From the NCBI GenBank assembly GCA_051439375.1, contig JBFRWB010000210.1, positions 1 through 64,000 of the forward strand: a stretch of 64,000 nt of DNA, in the 5' to 3' direction. Both the position numbers and the translations under genes were made by a program. Shown piece after piece: positions 24,643 through 35,113 of this stretch (its first letter is position 1; every line of letters begins with the position of its first letter). The notes below the pieces were generated by a model. That model saw only the letters and a list, made by a program, of their open reading frames with translations, was not told the origin of the DNA and did not search any database. The stretch comes from JBGTGT01 sp051439375. GTDB lineage: Bacteria > Cyanobacteriota > Cyanobacteriia > Cyanobacteriales > Microcystaceae.

Positions 24643-27600
24643 TTAGTTTTGGCAAGGTAATTGTAATAAGTTAGAATTAAAAGAGAAGAACTGAAGGTTT
24701 TCTTGATGATGGGAAAGAGAGGTATCCGTTAAAGGAATTAACTCCATTTCGCTGTAACCATTAGGGGTTAATAAAGCATCTGATAAAAGAGAAATCCCTC
24801 CTTTTCCTAATACATAAAACTCGGTTGTTGCTTGTTTGCCGATTTGACAACCCTGTTGTACTTGAGGATTAATATTAGTTTCGGGTAAGGTTTCAATTCC
24901 CTGTAAGGGATTAATATCGGGTGTATTTAAAATAATATTACCATCAAAACCAAAGTTAGAACTGGCTGTTATAGTACTAATAGGAAAAGCAGCGTCTCCG
25001 ATTATAAAACCATACAAGGTATCGGCTGTAATGACGATATTCCCACCATTTCCTGTAAATGCGTTAGCAGTAATGCGATTATTTCCGTAAAGGTTGCTAA
25101 ATATTTGAGCCGCATTAATAATAATATTTCCTCCATCCCCGCCTGATTGTGATGTTCCTGCTGTAGCTGATATTTCACTATTACTGGTCATTAGTAAAGT
25201 ATCGGTAATATTAAGCGTGATATTTCCTCCTGTATTGCTTGCGGTTTGGGCTAGGATGGTGGCTTGATCTAAGATAAGATTATCAGCGAATAAGGTAAGA
25301 TTTCCCCCTATTCCTTGACCTTGATTATTAACAGAAATGGTTGCATTATCGCTCAAAAAGACTAAGGGGGGGTCGATAAAAATATTACCACTATTTCCTT
25401 GAGCATTCAAACCACTGTCAGCAAAAATACCGCTATTGTCGCCAGATATTATCAAACTTTCGTTTAAAATAACATTAATATCTCCTGCGTCATTTTCCCC
25501 TTCTGTGGTGGTACGAATTTGACTGCCTTGTGTTAAGTTTAAATCATCCCCATTGAGGTTAATATTTCCCCCTTTTCCCCCTGATGTGGTAGCAGCAATT
25601 TGGGAAGCATTATTTAAGGTTGTTTGATTGCTATTAAGGTTAATTGTACCTGCATCTGCGGTATTTCCTCCTTGACTACTGGTGCTTATTTGAGACTGGT
25701 TATTAAGAGAAAGGTTAGGGGTTTGGAGATTAATATTTCCCCCATCTCCTGTTGCACCCAATTCAGCACGACTGTTGATGGTACTATTAGTATCGAGGTT
25801 AATGGTATCAGTCGCGTTTAGAGTAATTTCTCCTGCATTCCCACTAGATGTAGTAGAAGCGGTAATTTCTGTTTGATTTAGGTTAATTATATTTCCAGAA
25901 AGATTAAGATTACCTGCGTTACCCGTACCCGTTGTAGAAGCCGAAATCTCTAACCCTTCTGCTAAATTAATAGTCGGACTAATTATCTCAATAATGCCTG
26001 CACTTCCGCTACCAGAGGTTTCGACTGTAATTTGACCCATTCCTCGAATATCAATGGTTTGTGGTGCAGTTATGAAAATATCGCCTCCTTCTCCCACGCT
26101 CGTTGTTTTAGCCGAGATAAAACCATTATTAACAAAACGAATATTAAGGTTAGGATTATTATTATAAGGACTGACTGTTAAATTTCCTGCGGGAGATTGA
26201 CCTTGAGTTTCAGCAAATATCCCCAATTGCCCTGAAATATTAAGAAAGCTAGTGTTTAAATTAATGCTTCCGCCACCTTCGGTGTTAGTAGAAGTGCTGG
26301 TTGCGGTTGCACTGAGTTGTGCATTATTTTCAAGGTTTAAAGTATTAGCACTAATGTTTATATTCCCCGGTTTTCCGCTTCCAGATGTTTCTACAGTTAA
26401 GTTTGTATTCGCACCTAAGTTAACAATATCAGCTTCTTGAATAGTAATTGTGCCACTATTTCCTGCACTATCTGTTTTGGCTGAAATCGTTGCACCATCT
26501 GTCAGGTTTAGTTGAGGCGTAATGATTGTAATATTATTAGCTTGCCCTACTCCTTCAGTTTGGGATAAAATTTGACTTCCTTGTCCATTATTTTCTACCC
26601 CTGATAAAGAAATATTTTGAGAAATATCAAGATTAATAGTACCTGCATTTCCTTGGCCTCTTGCGGTTGCAGCGATTCTTGCCCCATCATTAAGTAGTAA
26701 AGAAGTTGCTGTTATATTAATTCCTTCTGAGTTTCCTTCTGCACCTAAATCAACAATACTAAATACGCCGCTTCCAGTCGTTTCTAAGTCTAGCTGGTTA
26801 ACACCTGAAAAAGAGATGGTATCAGCCGCATTAATATTAATTGCACCTGCATTTCCCCTAGAAAATGTAGAAGCAGAAATGACAGCCCCATCGTTTAAAA
26901 ATAATGAGTTGGTATTAATGGTAATCCCTTCTGAGTTTCCTTCTGCGCCTCGTCTAACTTGACTAAAAATTGCACTTATTCGTCCACTCCTATCAAATCC
27001 TGATAGAGAGATACTATCAGCAGTCGTAATATTAATTGCCCCTGCATTCCCTTGTCCTGACGTAGAAGCAGAAATCACTGTTCCATTATCGAGAGATAAA
27101 GAGTTAGTATTAATATTAATTCCTTGCGAATTTCCTTGTCCTTCTGATTGCACTTCACTTACAATTACGCTTCTTCTTCCTGCTCTATCAAATCCTGATA
27201 AAGAAATGGTATTAATAGCATTAATATTAATCAAACCTGCATTTCCTTTTCCTGATGTGGAAGCAGAAATCACTGCCCCGTTATCGAGAAATAAAGAGCT
27301 AGTAGTAATATTAATTCCTTCTGAGTTTCCTTGTCCTTCTTCCCTAATTCGGCTAACAATTGTGCTTCCCCTTTCTTCACTATTAGAGCCTAATAAAGAG
27401 ATAGTATCAGTAGCGTTAATGCTAATTGCGCCTGCATTTCCTTTTCCTGATGTAGAAGCAGAAATCACCGCCCCATCATCGAGAAATAAAGAGTTAGTAG
27501 TAATATTAATTCCTTCTGAATTTCCCTGTCCTCCTGACTCTACTTCACTAACAATAATACTTATTTCTCCTTCAGTATTCTGCCCTGATAGAGAGATACT

Positions 27601-30600
27601 ATCAGATGCAGTTAGATTAATCGCTCCTGCATTACCTTTTCCCGATGTAGAGGCATTAATTCTTGATTGGTTTAGGTTAATAGTTTGGGCATTAGGAATG
27701 GTAATATTTCCTGCGTTTCCTTGTCCATCGGTAGAAGTTCTAATTATTGAACTGTTAACGGTTAAGTTATCGGTTTTAATATCAATATTGCTCAGGGGAT
27801 GATTATTCGGTAAGATACTATTGGCTTGAATTTCTGTTGATAAGGTTGATTGATTGTTTAAAGTGACTTGTTCAGCGTTCGTATTATCTTGATTAGAAAT
27901 TAAAATATTTCCTGCAACCCCTTCCTTATCTGTAAAAGCGTTAATTTGGGTATTATCTAAGCTAATACGATTACCTTTTAGGACAATATCTCCTGCATTT
28001 CCTTGTCCTGTCGTTGAAGCGGTAATTTCTAAGCCATTACTAAAGTTTAGTTGTTGGGAATCAATCGTAATTCTTCCTGCATTTCCCCTTCCTGATGTGG
28101 TAACGGAAACAGTTCCTTCTCCACTTATGTCAATCAATTGAGGTGCAGTAATATCAATATTTCCCCCATTTCCTTGTGAGGTAGTAGAAGCAGAAATAAA
28201 TCCTTCATCGGTAAAAGTAAGATTGAGAGTGTTAGAGTTATTGGGGTTAATTATCAGGTTTCCTGCGGGTGCAATACTGTTCGTTTCTGCAAAGATTCCT
28301 AGTTCTCCTGACACATTAATCGTATTAGCGTTCAAGTTAATACTTCCGCCACCTTCTGTGTTAGTAGAAGTATCTGTTGCGGTTGCACTCAGTTGTGCAT
28401 CTTCCCCAATCGTTAAGGTGTTAGTATTGAGGTTAATATTGCCCGGTTTTCCACTTCCAGAGGTTTCAACAATTAAGCTAGTATCCGTGCCAAGGTTAAC
28501 GATATTAGCACCTTCAATGGTAATTGTCCCACTATTCCCACTACTGCTGGTTTGAGCAGTGATGATTGCTCCTTCTGATAAAGTAAGTTGAGGCGTATTG
28601 ATAGTAATATTGTTAGCGTTACCCGTTCTTCGTGTATTCGCTGAAATTCGACTATTAAACTCTGTGCTTACATTCTCGACACCTGTTAAAGAAATGCTTT
28701 CATTCGCTGTAATGTTAATTGCTCCTGCTTCTCCATCTCCTCTTGTAGTTGCTGATATTCTTGCACCATCAGTTAAGGTTAAGGTATTAGTTTCAATACT
28801 AATTCCTTGGGAATTTCCTGTTGCACCTGTTTCTACTTGACTTTGAATAAAACTTCCCAAACTACCACTATTCACCCCTGATAAAGAGATGCTTTCATTC
28901 GCTGTAATGTTAATTGTTCCTGCATCTCCATCTCCGTTTGTTGAAGCAGATATTCTTGCACCATCATTTAATGATAAAGTATTAGTTTGGATTGTTATTC
29001 CTTGTGAATCTCCCATAGCAGTTGACTCTTCTATAGTTCTTACCTCACTTAATATACGACTTTCAAGACCAATACTATCTTTACCTGATAGAGAAATACT
29101 TTCATTAGCAGTAATATTAATTTTCCCTGAATCTCCCTCTCCCCTCGTGGTTGCTGATATTCTTGCACCATCATTTAAGGATAAAGTCCCAGTTTGAATA
29201 GTAATTCCTTGTGAATTTCCTGTTGCATTAGAAAACACATCACTTAATATAAAACTTCCATTTCCTAAGTTATTAATACCAGATAAAGAAATATTTTCAT
29301 TAGCTGTAATGTTAATTGCTCCTGCATCCCCCTCACCTAACGCAGAAGTAGATAAACTTGAACCATCTTCTAATGATAAAGTATTCGTTTGAATGATAAT
29401 CCCTTCTGAATGTCCTATTGCTCCCTTCTGAACATCGCTTTCAATTAAACTTCCTTCTGATAAAGTTATTTTGTCGGAAACATTAATCTCAATGCTCCCT
29501 GAATTACCTTGTCCTAAAGTATCAGATGATAAACTGGAATTATTTTGAAGTGAGAAAGTATTAGAGAAAATATTTATACTTCCTGAGTCACCAAGACTCT
29601 CACTATTAGTAAAAATCTTTGAATTTATTAATTGTATGGACGTTGCAGATAGGGAAACATCGCTTCCATTTGCTTGATTACTACCTTCCGTATTAGCCAA
29701 GATACTTGATTGATTAAGTAAAATTGAATTATCTGCTTTTATGTTAACTGTTCCTACTTCTGGTACTATTGAATCTGCAAACACACCTGCTTCTATTCGA
29801 GAATCTGAAATAGATATATCCTTTGCTTCTAGCTGTATATTACCAACGTTTCCAGTGGCTACATTTCCATTTTCTACTCCAATATTACTAACAATTTTAC
29901 TATCAGATGTAATCGTTAGTGAATTGCCCCCATCAATAGTAATATTGCCTGCATTAGCTAATACTTCAGTGTTTCCTTGATTCGTTGCAATGAGTCTTGA
30001 ATTATTTTGAATCGTCACTGAATTTGCTTTGATAGTAACATCACTACTATCTCCTATCCCACCAAAAAAGACATCAGCACGAATATCACTATCATCTAGC
30101 AAAATACCATCTCTTGCGTGTAAAGAAATAAGTCCTTTTTCTCCTTTAGCATTCGTAAAAAATCCTGCTTGTAAATTAGTGTTGGTTAATGAAATTGACT
30201 GCCCATCAAGCGTAATTGTGCCAACATTTCCATCAGATTCATCTTGCTCATTATTACCAATATCACTTTTCAAAAGACTATTCTCTAGAGAAATGTCACC
30301 TGTTGCATTAATTAATATATTTCCTGCATTTCCATCATTAATTGATGTGGTATTTATTGTACTGTTAATTAATGAAACGTTGTTAGTTTCTTGAAAAGAT
30401 ACATTGCCTCCATTCCCGTTACCATTTGAAGTTGTATCTATTGTACTGTTAGCTATTGAGATATCACCTGTTGCTTGAATCAATATATTTCCTGCATTTA
30501 CACCACTTGAGATAATATCAGAATTTATTACAATGTCATCCTGTGCAAGTAAAGTAACGTCACCACCATTTCCTAAGCTGGAATCCGTTTCAATAGCTTT

Positions 30601-32184
30601 ATTGACTGTTATTTGACCCCTTGAGTCTAAAAACACATTTCCTGCATTACCACTAAAATGACTGGTATCAATTCCATTACTAAATAACCCATCCTCTCCT
30701 AATAATATATTTCCTCCTAATAAATTATTATTAGGCTCATATTGATTAGTTAGTATTACTATTCCCTCATTAGCACTAATCAAAATAGACCCTATTGTAA
30801 TATCAGCAACTGTTGGAGACGTTGAATTATTCATAGGAGGAGCAACGTTATTAAATGCTTCATCCAAAAAAGACCCAGACGTTCCATCTGTACCCAATGG
30901 TGTACCAATTTTATCAGGATTCATTCCTGCACGAATATCTAAAGTCGGTTGTATTGTTCCATCAATTTCTACAGTTGTACCATCTGATAAAGTTATTTCC
31001 CCCTGAATTGCATTACCCGTTGTATCAGCACCTGTAATTAGGATAGTATCAATATCAACTGAACTGCCAGATAAAATGTGTAAAGATGTTCCAGAATAAG
31101 CAAAAAACTTGACATCTCCCTGAGAACGAATAATGGGATCATTGGGACTATATAAACCACCTAATTCTCCATCTAATTGTTCAATGGTAAAGCTTCCCCC
31201 ACTATAATAATGAGCATCTCCTGCAACCGTATTTGCTGAACGGAATACCATATCTGCACCAGAAAATAAGATGCTTTGGGGATGATTCAAAGCAAATATA
31301 TCAATCAGTTGATTTCCTTGTATGGTTAAATCTTTTCCTGATACAATCTGCACGGGACTTAAAACAGAATCCCTGATTTTAACTGTGTTTTGTGCGGTTA
31401 GGTTTAAATCTTCTATTGCACCTATTTTTGCCTCTTCAATTACTATATTATTGTCTGCGGTTAACGTTAAATTTTCGCCTAATAAAGAAACCTTATCAGA
31501 TGTTCCATTGATAATAATATTACCTGCATTAATTCCCCTTGCATCCAAATTAATATCACCTGTTAACGCCGTTAATGAGCCATTATTAACAATATCTGAC
31601 GCAATAAAACTTAAATTTCTACTAACCGCTAAATCGCCTTGATTATATATCTTACCAGTAGGATCGCCTTCAAAGACTAACCCAACGAGAACAGGAACAT
31701 CTATGGTTAATAAAGGGATACCTTGAGGGTTAACCGCACTAAATTGATTCCCATCAGGAAAGCGAATACTATCGCTTGTCGTAACAACAAATGAGCCCGA
31801 AATATCTAAACTTGCATTCTGTCCAAATACCACCCCGTGGGGGTTCATAAAAACTAAATTAGCGTCTCCCAATACCCCTAATGTTCCCATAATATTAGAG
31901 GGATTATTTCCTGTCACTCGACTAAAAATTGTTTGAATTAATGCAGGATTACTAAAATAAGCAGAATGACCATTAGGAATACTGAAGTCTTGAAAACTAT
32001 GAAATAAATTACTTCCTCTAACCGCACCTCCATCAATACGATGAAAGTTGGTGTTAGTTGAGTTAACCACCGAATTTTCTGTCCCTAATGTTGTATCAGG
32101 AATAATCTGGGTTAACCCGTTTCCCTGATACAAAAGCGAGCCAAGACAGGTCAAAAAAACAGCTAAATAGTGTTGAGAACGCAT
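24643..32184 (-). CDS. Filamentous-haemagglutinin-like two-partner secretion exoprotein (TpsA)
   Basis: A 2513-residue secreted protein. Residues 1-26 are a signal peptide. The TPS secretion domain (about 28-270) has SRVTGNNPSNI and NPHG (114-117) where most TpsA proteins have NPNG. A long beta-helical rod of repeats follows: GNAGxIxITAxxSISLSG, LTDGARISAxTRG, and GNSQGIxIxTNTLSL units with a ~70-90 residue super-period. The C-terminal end (GCQIGKQATTEFYVLGKGG) is a region often seen in cyanobacterial FHA-like proteins. It is exported through the TpsB pore encoded upstream (32487-34241). The likely role is a surface adhesin or filament. Very long and repetitive, so assembly errors are possible. 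Confidence 0.88.
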   Translation of the reverse strand: MRSQHYLAVFLTCLGSLLYQGNGLTQIIPDTTLGTENSVVNSTNTNFHRIDGGAVRGSNLFHSFQDFSIPNGHSAYFSNPALIQTIFSRVTGNNPSNIMGTLGVLGDANLVFMNPHGVVFGQNASLDISGSFVVTTSDSIRFPDGNQFSAVNPQGIPLLTIDVPVLVGLVFEGDPTGKIYNQGDLAVSRNLSFIASDIVNNGSLTALTGDINLDARGINAGNIIINGTSDKVSLLGENLTLTADNNIVIEEAKIGAIEDLNLTAQNTVKIRDSVLSPVQIVSGKDLTIQGNQLIDIFALNHPQSILFSGADMVFRSANTVAGDAHYYSGGSFTIEQLDGELGGLYSPNDPIIRSQGDVKFFAYSGTSLHILSGSSVDIDTILITGADTTGNAIQGEITLSDGTTVEIDGTIQPTLDIRAGMNPDKIGTPLGTDGTSGSFLDEAFNNVAPPMNNSTSPTVADITIGSILISANEGIVILTNQYEPNNNLLGGNILLGEDGLFSNGIDTSHFSGNAGNVFLDSRGQITVNKAIETDSSLGNGGDVTLLAQDDIVINSDIISSGVNAGNILIQATGDISIANSTIDTTSNGNGNGGNVSFQETNNVSLINSTINTTSINDGNAGNILINATGDISLENSLLKSDIGNNEQDESDGNVGTITLDGQSISLTNTNLQAGFFTNAKGEKGLISLHARDGILLDDSDIRADVFFGGIGDSSDVTIKANSVTIQNNSRLIATNQGNTEVLANAGNITIDGGNSLTITSDSKIVSNIGVENGNVATGNVGNIQLEAKDISISDSRIEAGVFADSIVPEVGTVNIKADNSILLNQSSILANTEGSNQANGSDVSLSATSIQLINSKIFTNSESLGDSGSINIFSNTFSLQNNSSLSSDTLGQGNSGSIEINVSDKITLSEGSLIESDVQKGAIGHSEGIIIQTNTLSLEDGSSLSTSALGEGDAGAINITANENISLSGINNLGNGSFILSDVFSNATGNSQGITIQTGTLSLNDGARISATTRGEGDSGKINITANESISLSGKDSIGLESRILSEVRTIEESTAMGDSQGITIQTNTLSLNDGARISASTNGDGDAGTINITANESISLSGVNSGSLGSFIQSQVETGATGNSQGISIETNTLTLTDGARISATTRGDGEAGAINITANESISLTGVENVSTEFNSRISANTRRTGNANNITINTPQLTLSEGAIITAQTSSSGNSGTITIEGANIVNLGTDTSLIVETSGSGKPGNINLNTNTLTIGEDAQLSATATDTSTNTEGGGSINLNANTINVSGELGIFAETNSIAPAGNLIINPNNSNTLNLTFTDEGFISASTTSQGNGGNIDITAPQLIDISGEGTVSVTTSGRGNAGRITIDSQQLNFSNGLEITASTTGQGNAGDIVLKGNRISLDNTQINAFTDKEGVAGNILISNQDNTNAEQVTLNNQSTLSTEIQANSILPNNHPLSNIDIKTDNLTVNSSIIRTSTDGQGNAGNITIPNAQTINLNQSRINASTSGKGNAGAINLTASDSISLSGQNTEGEISIIVSEVESGGQGNSEGINITTNSLFLDDGAVISASTSGKGNAGAISINATDTISLLGSNSEERGSTIVSRIREEGQGNSEGINITTSSLFLDNGAVISASTSGKGNAGLININAINTISLSGFDRAGRRSVIVSEVQSEGQGNSQGININTNSLSLDNGTVISASTSGQGNAGAINITTADSISLSGFDRSGRISAIFSQVRRGAEGNSEGITINTNSLFLNDGAVISASTFSRGNAGAININAADTISFSGVNQLDLETTGSGVFSIVDLGAEGNSEGINITATSLLLNDGARIAATARGQGNAGTINLDISQNISLSGVENNGQGSQILSQTEGVGQANNITIITPQLNLTDGATISAKTDSAGNSGTITIQEADIVNLGANTNLTVETSGSGKPGNINISANTLNLENNAQLSATATSTSTNTEGGGSINLNTSFLNISGQLGIFAETQGQSPAGNLTVSPYNNNPNLNIRFVNNGFISAKTTSVGEGGDIFITAPQTIDIRGMGQITVETSGSGSAGIIEIISPTINLAEGLEISASTTGTGNAGNLNLSGNIINLNQTEITASTTSSGNAGEITLNATDTINLDTNSTINSRAELGATGDGGNINLQTPNLSLNNQSQISTSSQGGNTADAGTINLNSNQTTLNNASQIAATTSGGKGGNINLNGDDLNLTQGSQIRTTTEGENDAGDINVILNESLIISGDNSGIFADSGLNAQGNSGNIFIDPPLVFLSDNATISVNNQGQGIGGNLTLFADNLILDQATILAQTASNTGGNITLNITDTLLMTSNSEISATAGTSQSGGDGGNIIINAAQIFSNLYGNNRITANAFTGNGGNIVITADTLYGFIIGDAAFPISTITASSNFGFDGNIILNTPDINPLQGIETLPETNINPQVQQGCQIGKQATTEFYVLGKGGISLLSDALLTPNGYSEMELIPLTDTSLSHHQENLQFFSFNSNLLQLPCQN
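26590..29460 (-). repeat. Internal coding repeats of the TpsA rod
   Basis: Two blocks (about 26590-27660 and 28660-29460) of near-identical ~200-260 bp units encode the repeats around SISLSG and GNSEGINI/GNSQGITI. Identity among neighbouring units is high enough to suggest recent duplication or gene conversion. Many antisense open frames in this stretch result from the repeats. Confidence 0.7.
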
Positions 32185-32486
32185 TGAGCAGTTACAGTTA
32201 TATTTTTATATTTATCAGGTATTCTAGCGCAGGTTTTTGGATTGGGATCAATGTAACGAAAATTTAATAAATCATGAATTATAAATTATAAATTATAAAT
32301 CAAAATATCAAGATGTAATTCCTTTTTAAATCCTCTCACTTTAGGGAGAGGTAAAACTTTTGACTTTTGAAGGCGGATTGTGTTATTTATCAATTAAGAT
32401 AAACAATTATTACTCGCCTAACCCACCCTACACAAAAGTTACTTTTAGGTTTGTTGGGTTTCGTTCCTCAACCCAACCTACGTTTG
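32185..32486. other. Spacer between TpsA and TpsB genes
   Basis: Contains a tandem ATTATAAAT array (about 32278-32298) and one copy of the TTGGGTT...AACCCAA palindromic repeat (32451-32482) adjoining the end of the transporter gene. No ORF of note. The 302-bp gap is large for an operon and could hold a promoter for TpsA, but I see no clear -35/-10 pair. Confidence 0.5.
32451..32482. repeat. Dispersed palindromic repeat, copy 1
   Basis: TTGGGTT (32454-32460) pairs with AACCCAA (32470-32476), followed by CCTACG. The same unit occurs at about 59679-59713 and 60206-60237. It could act as a hairpin after the TpsB-side genes. Confidence 0.8.
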
Positions 32487-34241
32487 TTAGAATCTGCCGT
32501 ATTGTACTCGAAAATACAAGCCATTTTCATTCCATGATTGTTGTCTTCTCTCAAAATCAGTTAAAGGAATTCCCCAATCAATTCGAGCATTAAAATCACC
32601 TAACTGCCATAATAATCCAAATCCTAATGATAACAAACTATTATTCCTTGGGTTCGGTAAATCTGTATTCCAACCCAGTCCATAATCAATAAAAGGAACA
32701 AATTGTAAAACCCCTTCTTGGTTTCCATCAGGAATTCTTAAAATAGGTAACCTGACTTCTGTGGTGGCAAAAAATCCGTTGTCAGTTAATAATTGATCCT
32801 GTCGATATCCTCTCACACTTCCTAACCCTCCCGTTGAAAATTGTTCAATGGGTAATAACGGACGGTCAGCCAACTGCACATTACTCCTCACTAACCATAA
32901 CGTATCATCTGCTAAAAATTTAACATATTGTCCCTGTCCTCGCCATGACACAAATTGACTATCTGCTACATCAATCTCAGCCACTTGGGGACTAATGGTA
33001 GAACCAAACGCATCTAAACCCATACTGAATTGGGAACGAAAAGCAATAATTTCCGTTGCACTTTGTTGGGTATAATTTTGAGAAAATCGTAAGGCAAAAA
33101 CACGGGTATTTCCTAACACATCCGCACTCAAAGAAAAGGGAAAGGGTTCACCAAATAAAAACGATTGAGTATTACGCCATGACCCATTCAATCCTAACGT
33201 AAATTCCCGAAAGGTTTGATTTTTAATAGAACGAATTAAAGGATAGCGTATAGTAACATCATAAGCATCATAATTTGAAGTAATATCAGGCCGTTGGCCA
33301 TCTTGGTCAATATCATCAAAGGGAGGTTCTATAATTGCGCTATCATTATAAACATAATCAAAGCGTATGGTTGCGTTATCTGCGGTAAAAGGAATTTCAT
33401 AAGATACTTGGGGGCGATCGCTACCATCGGTGTTAAGATAACTAAGACGGATTTTATCACCCAATCCTAGTACATTATCGTAATTAAACGCTGCACCCCG
33501 TTCAAAGCTTCCCACACTGGGAGAACGACCATTATCCAGTAAAAAACCCAAACTTAAGGGATTATTCGGTTGATAAGTAACGATTAATTGGCTACTATTG
33601 GGTTCAATTCCTTGGGTTAAGGTTGCAGAAACCTGCTTAATTAAAGGATCTAATTGGAGCAATTGCAGTGCTTCTAGGAGATTATCTACATTTAAGGGTT
33701 TATTTTCCCTAACTTTCAGCCTTTTTCTGACATAACTATCAAATCGGGTATCTAAAACATTTTCATCTTGGATGGTAACGTCAATTCGTTCTAATATGCC
33801 CTCAATTACTTGAACTTTAACAATTCCCTCCCCTTTTTGTCGGGTTTCTTCGGGAATTACCACAATTGCACCAGAAGTTTTATATCCCTGTTGTGCGTAG
33901 TATTCAGCGACTTGGGACGCAATTTGTAACAAGTCTGAAAATTCAATAGATTTATTTTCAATGGCAGAAATTGGAATATTATCCGATAAAACGGTTATTT
34001 TTTCTAATTCTGACGTTTGAATGACTGTATTATTAATAAGCTCAATTTGAGTCACTTTAATACTACCAATGGGAGCAGTCATCGGGGAAGGGGTAAAGGG
34101 GGGAAGTTGTAGGGGAGACTCAGACGGAGGTAAAGGAGTTTCAGGTAAATCGGGTTGGGGAGGTTGCGGTAAAGTCTGAGAAAGGGTAGAAGAACATAAG
34201 GCTAAAAATAGAGCGATTTGAGTAGCTATTCTTAAAATCAT
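32487..34241 (-). CDS. TpsB outer-membrane transporter (ShlB/FhaC family)
   Basis: A 584-residue Omp85-related pore that secretes the TpsA partner. It has a signal peptide (IATQIALFLALCSSTLSQ), a Pro-rich linker, and a POTRA domain from about 65 to 140. A second POTRA-like region ends near 215 and a 16-strand beta-barrel follows. The conserved L6 motif appears as SVRGYRQDQ (VRGY) and the chain ends in aromatic Phe (VQYGRF), as barrel proteins need for BAM assembly. It lies upstream of, and in the same direction as, the 2513-residue exoprotein. Confidence 0.9.
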   Translation of the reverse strand: MILRIATQIALFLALCSSTLSQTLPQPPQPDLPETPLPPSESPLQLPPFTPSPMTAPIGSIKVTQIELINNTVIQTSELEKITVLSDNIPISAIENKSIEFSDLLQIASQVAEYYAQQGYKTSGAIVVIPEETRQKGEGIVKVQVIEGILERIDVTIQDENVLDTRFDSYVRKRLKVRENKPLNVDNLLEALQLLQLDPLIKQVSATLTQGIEPNSSQLIVTYQPNNPLSLGFLLDNGRSPSVGSFERGAAFNYDNVLGLGDKIRLSYLNTDGSDRPQVSYEIPFTADNATIRFDYVYNDSAIIEPPFDDIDQDGQRPDITSNYDAYDVTIRYPLIRSIKNQTFREFTLGLNGSWRNTQSFLFGEPFPFSLSADVLGNTRVFALRFSQNYTQQSATEIIAFRSQFSMGLDAFGSTISPQVAEIDVADSQFVSWRGQGQYVKFLADDTLWLVRSNVQLADRPLLPIEQFSTGGLGSVRGYRQDQLLTDNGFFATTEVRLPILRIPDGNQEGVLQFVPFIDYGLGWNTDLPNPRNNSLLSLGFGLLWQLGDFNARIDWGIPLTDFERRQQSWNENGLYFRVQYGRF

Positions 34242-34294
34242 GGGTTTAAGAAATTTAGGGAGTCAGAAGTTACAGGAGAATTAAGTAAGTATAA

Positions 34295-35029
34295 CTATTC
34301 TCTGTTCTCTGTTTCACTATCTTGGGTATTAAAATCAATAAAATAAATCGGTTTGTTTGCTAAATTAGCCGCATCAATCTGTTCTAAAAAACGTTCCCAT
34401 TCTAATTGAATAGCGGGATCATTAGGGTTTTGACTGCGTTGTTTAGCTAAATTATAAAGTAAATTGTGCCATCTATTTTTTTGAGAATTATCAACTACTT
34501 GAAACCAACCATTTAAAGCAATGCTAGTTTTATTTTGACAGGAAATTTTAATAAACCAATGGTAATTGTTTCCAACCTCTAAAATGTTCTCTAAATTCTT
34601 ACGAAAAGTAAGACTAACAATTCCTGCTGAATTAGATAAAGCAATAGATTGTTTTGGATAAATTCGCACTTTTTCATCCTCGCTATTAATCCAAAACTTT
34701 ACTTCTTCAATCTGAGAAATATCATCGGGAAAATATAATAAAAGCGTAAAAGAATCGGCTAAAGTTAAGGGAGGATGGGGATTATTACGCTCAGGAATTA
34801 AAGCTGTCAGTTGTCCCTCTTTGGCCTGACAAGTATTCGGTTCTTGACTTAATCCTCCCCCCGGACGAGTCTTATTATTTGGGGGAGGATCTTTAGCGAC
34901 AGACGGTAAACTTTCTGAGTTTGGAGAAGGTTTGGGGCTCGGTTGAGACGTAGGTGTTTGAGCGAATAAAGTAGGAGGATAACTTAGGAGTAAGTTGAAA
35001 AGTAAGTAAAGGTAAGCGATGGGTTTCAT
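34295..35029 (-). CDS. DUF928 family exported protein
   Basis: A 244-residue protein with a signal peptide (YLYLLFNLLLSYPPTLFA) and a Pro/Ser-rich linker, then a beta-rich domain. That domain begins GGGLSQEPNTC and includes LTALIPERN, LADSFTLLLYFP and NNYHWFIKISCQ; two Cys could form a disulfide. This matches DUF928, which in cyanobacteria is recurrently found beside TPS transporters and CHAT proteins. It is probably periplasmic. Its function is unproven; position suggests a chaperone or adaptor for exoprotein export. Confidence 0.75.
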   Translation of the reverse strand: MKPIAYLYLLFNLLLSYPPTLFAQTPTSQPSPKPSPNSESLPSVAKDPPPNNKTRPGGGLSQEPNTCQAKEGQLTALIPERNNPHPPLTLADSFTLLLYFPDDISQIEEVKFWINSEDEKVRIYPKQSIALSNSAGIVSLTFRKNLENILEVGNNYHWFIKISCQNKTSIALNGWFQVVDNSQKNRWHNLLYNLAKQRSQNPNDPAIQLEWERFLEQIDAANLANKPIYFIDFNTQDSETENRE

Positions 35030-35113
35030 AAGATAAATTGATTGCTGAGAACTTAATAAATATAGAGGGTAAGGTAGAAAAATTGGCGAGTTAACTAAAC
35101 TAAATAATAAAAA

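Noticed and set aside
27206..27802. 198-residue plus-strand open frame within the TpsA gene
   Set aside because: It is the antisense of the repetitive rod and repeats with the same period, has no family resemblance, and several similar antisense frames occur in the other repeat block.
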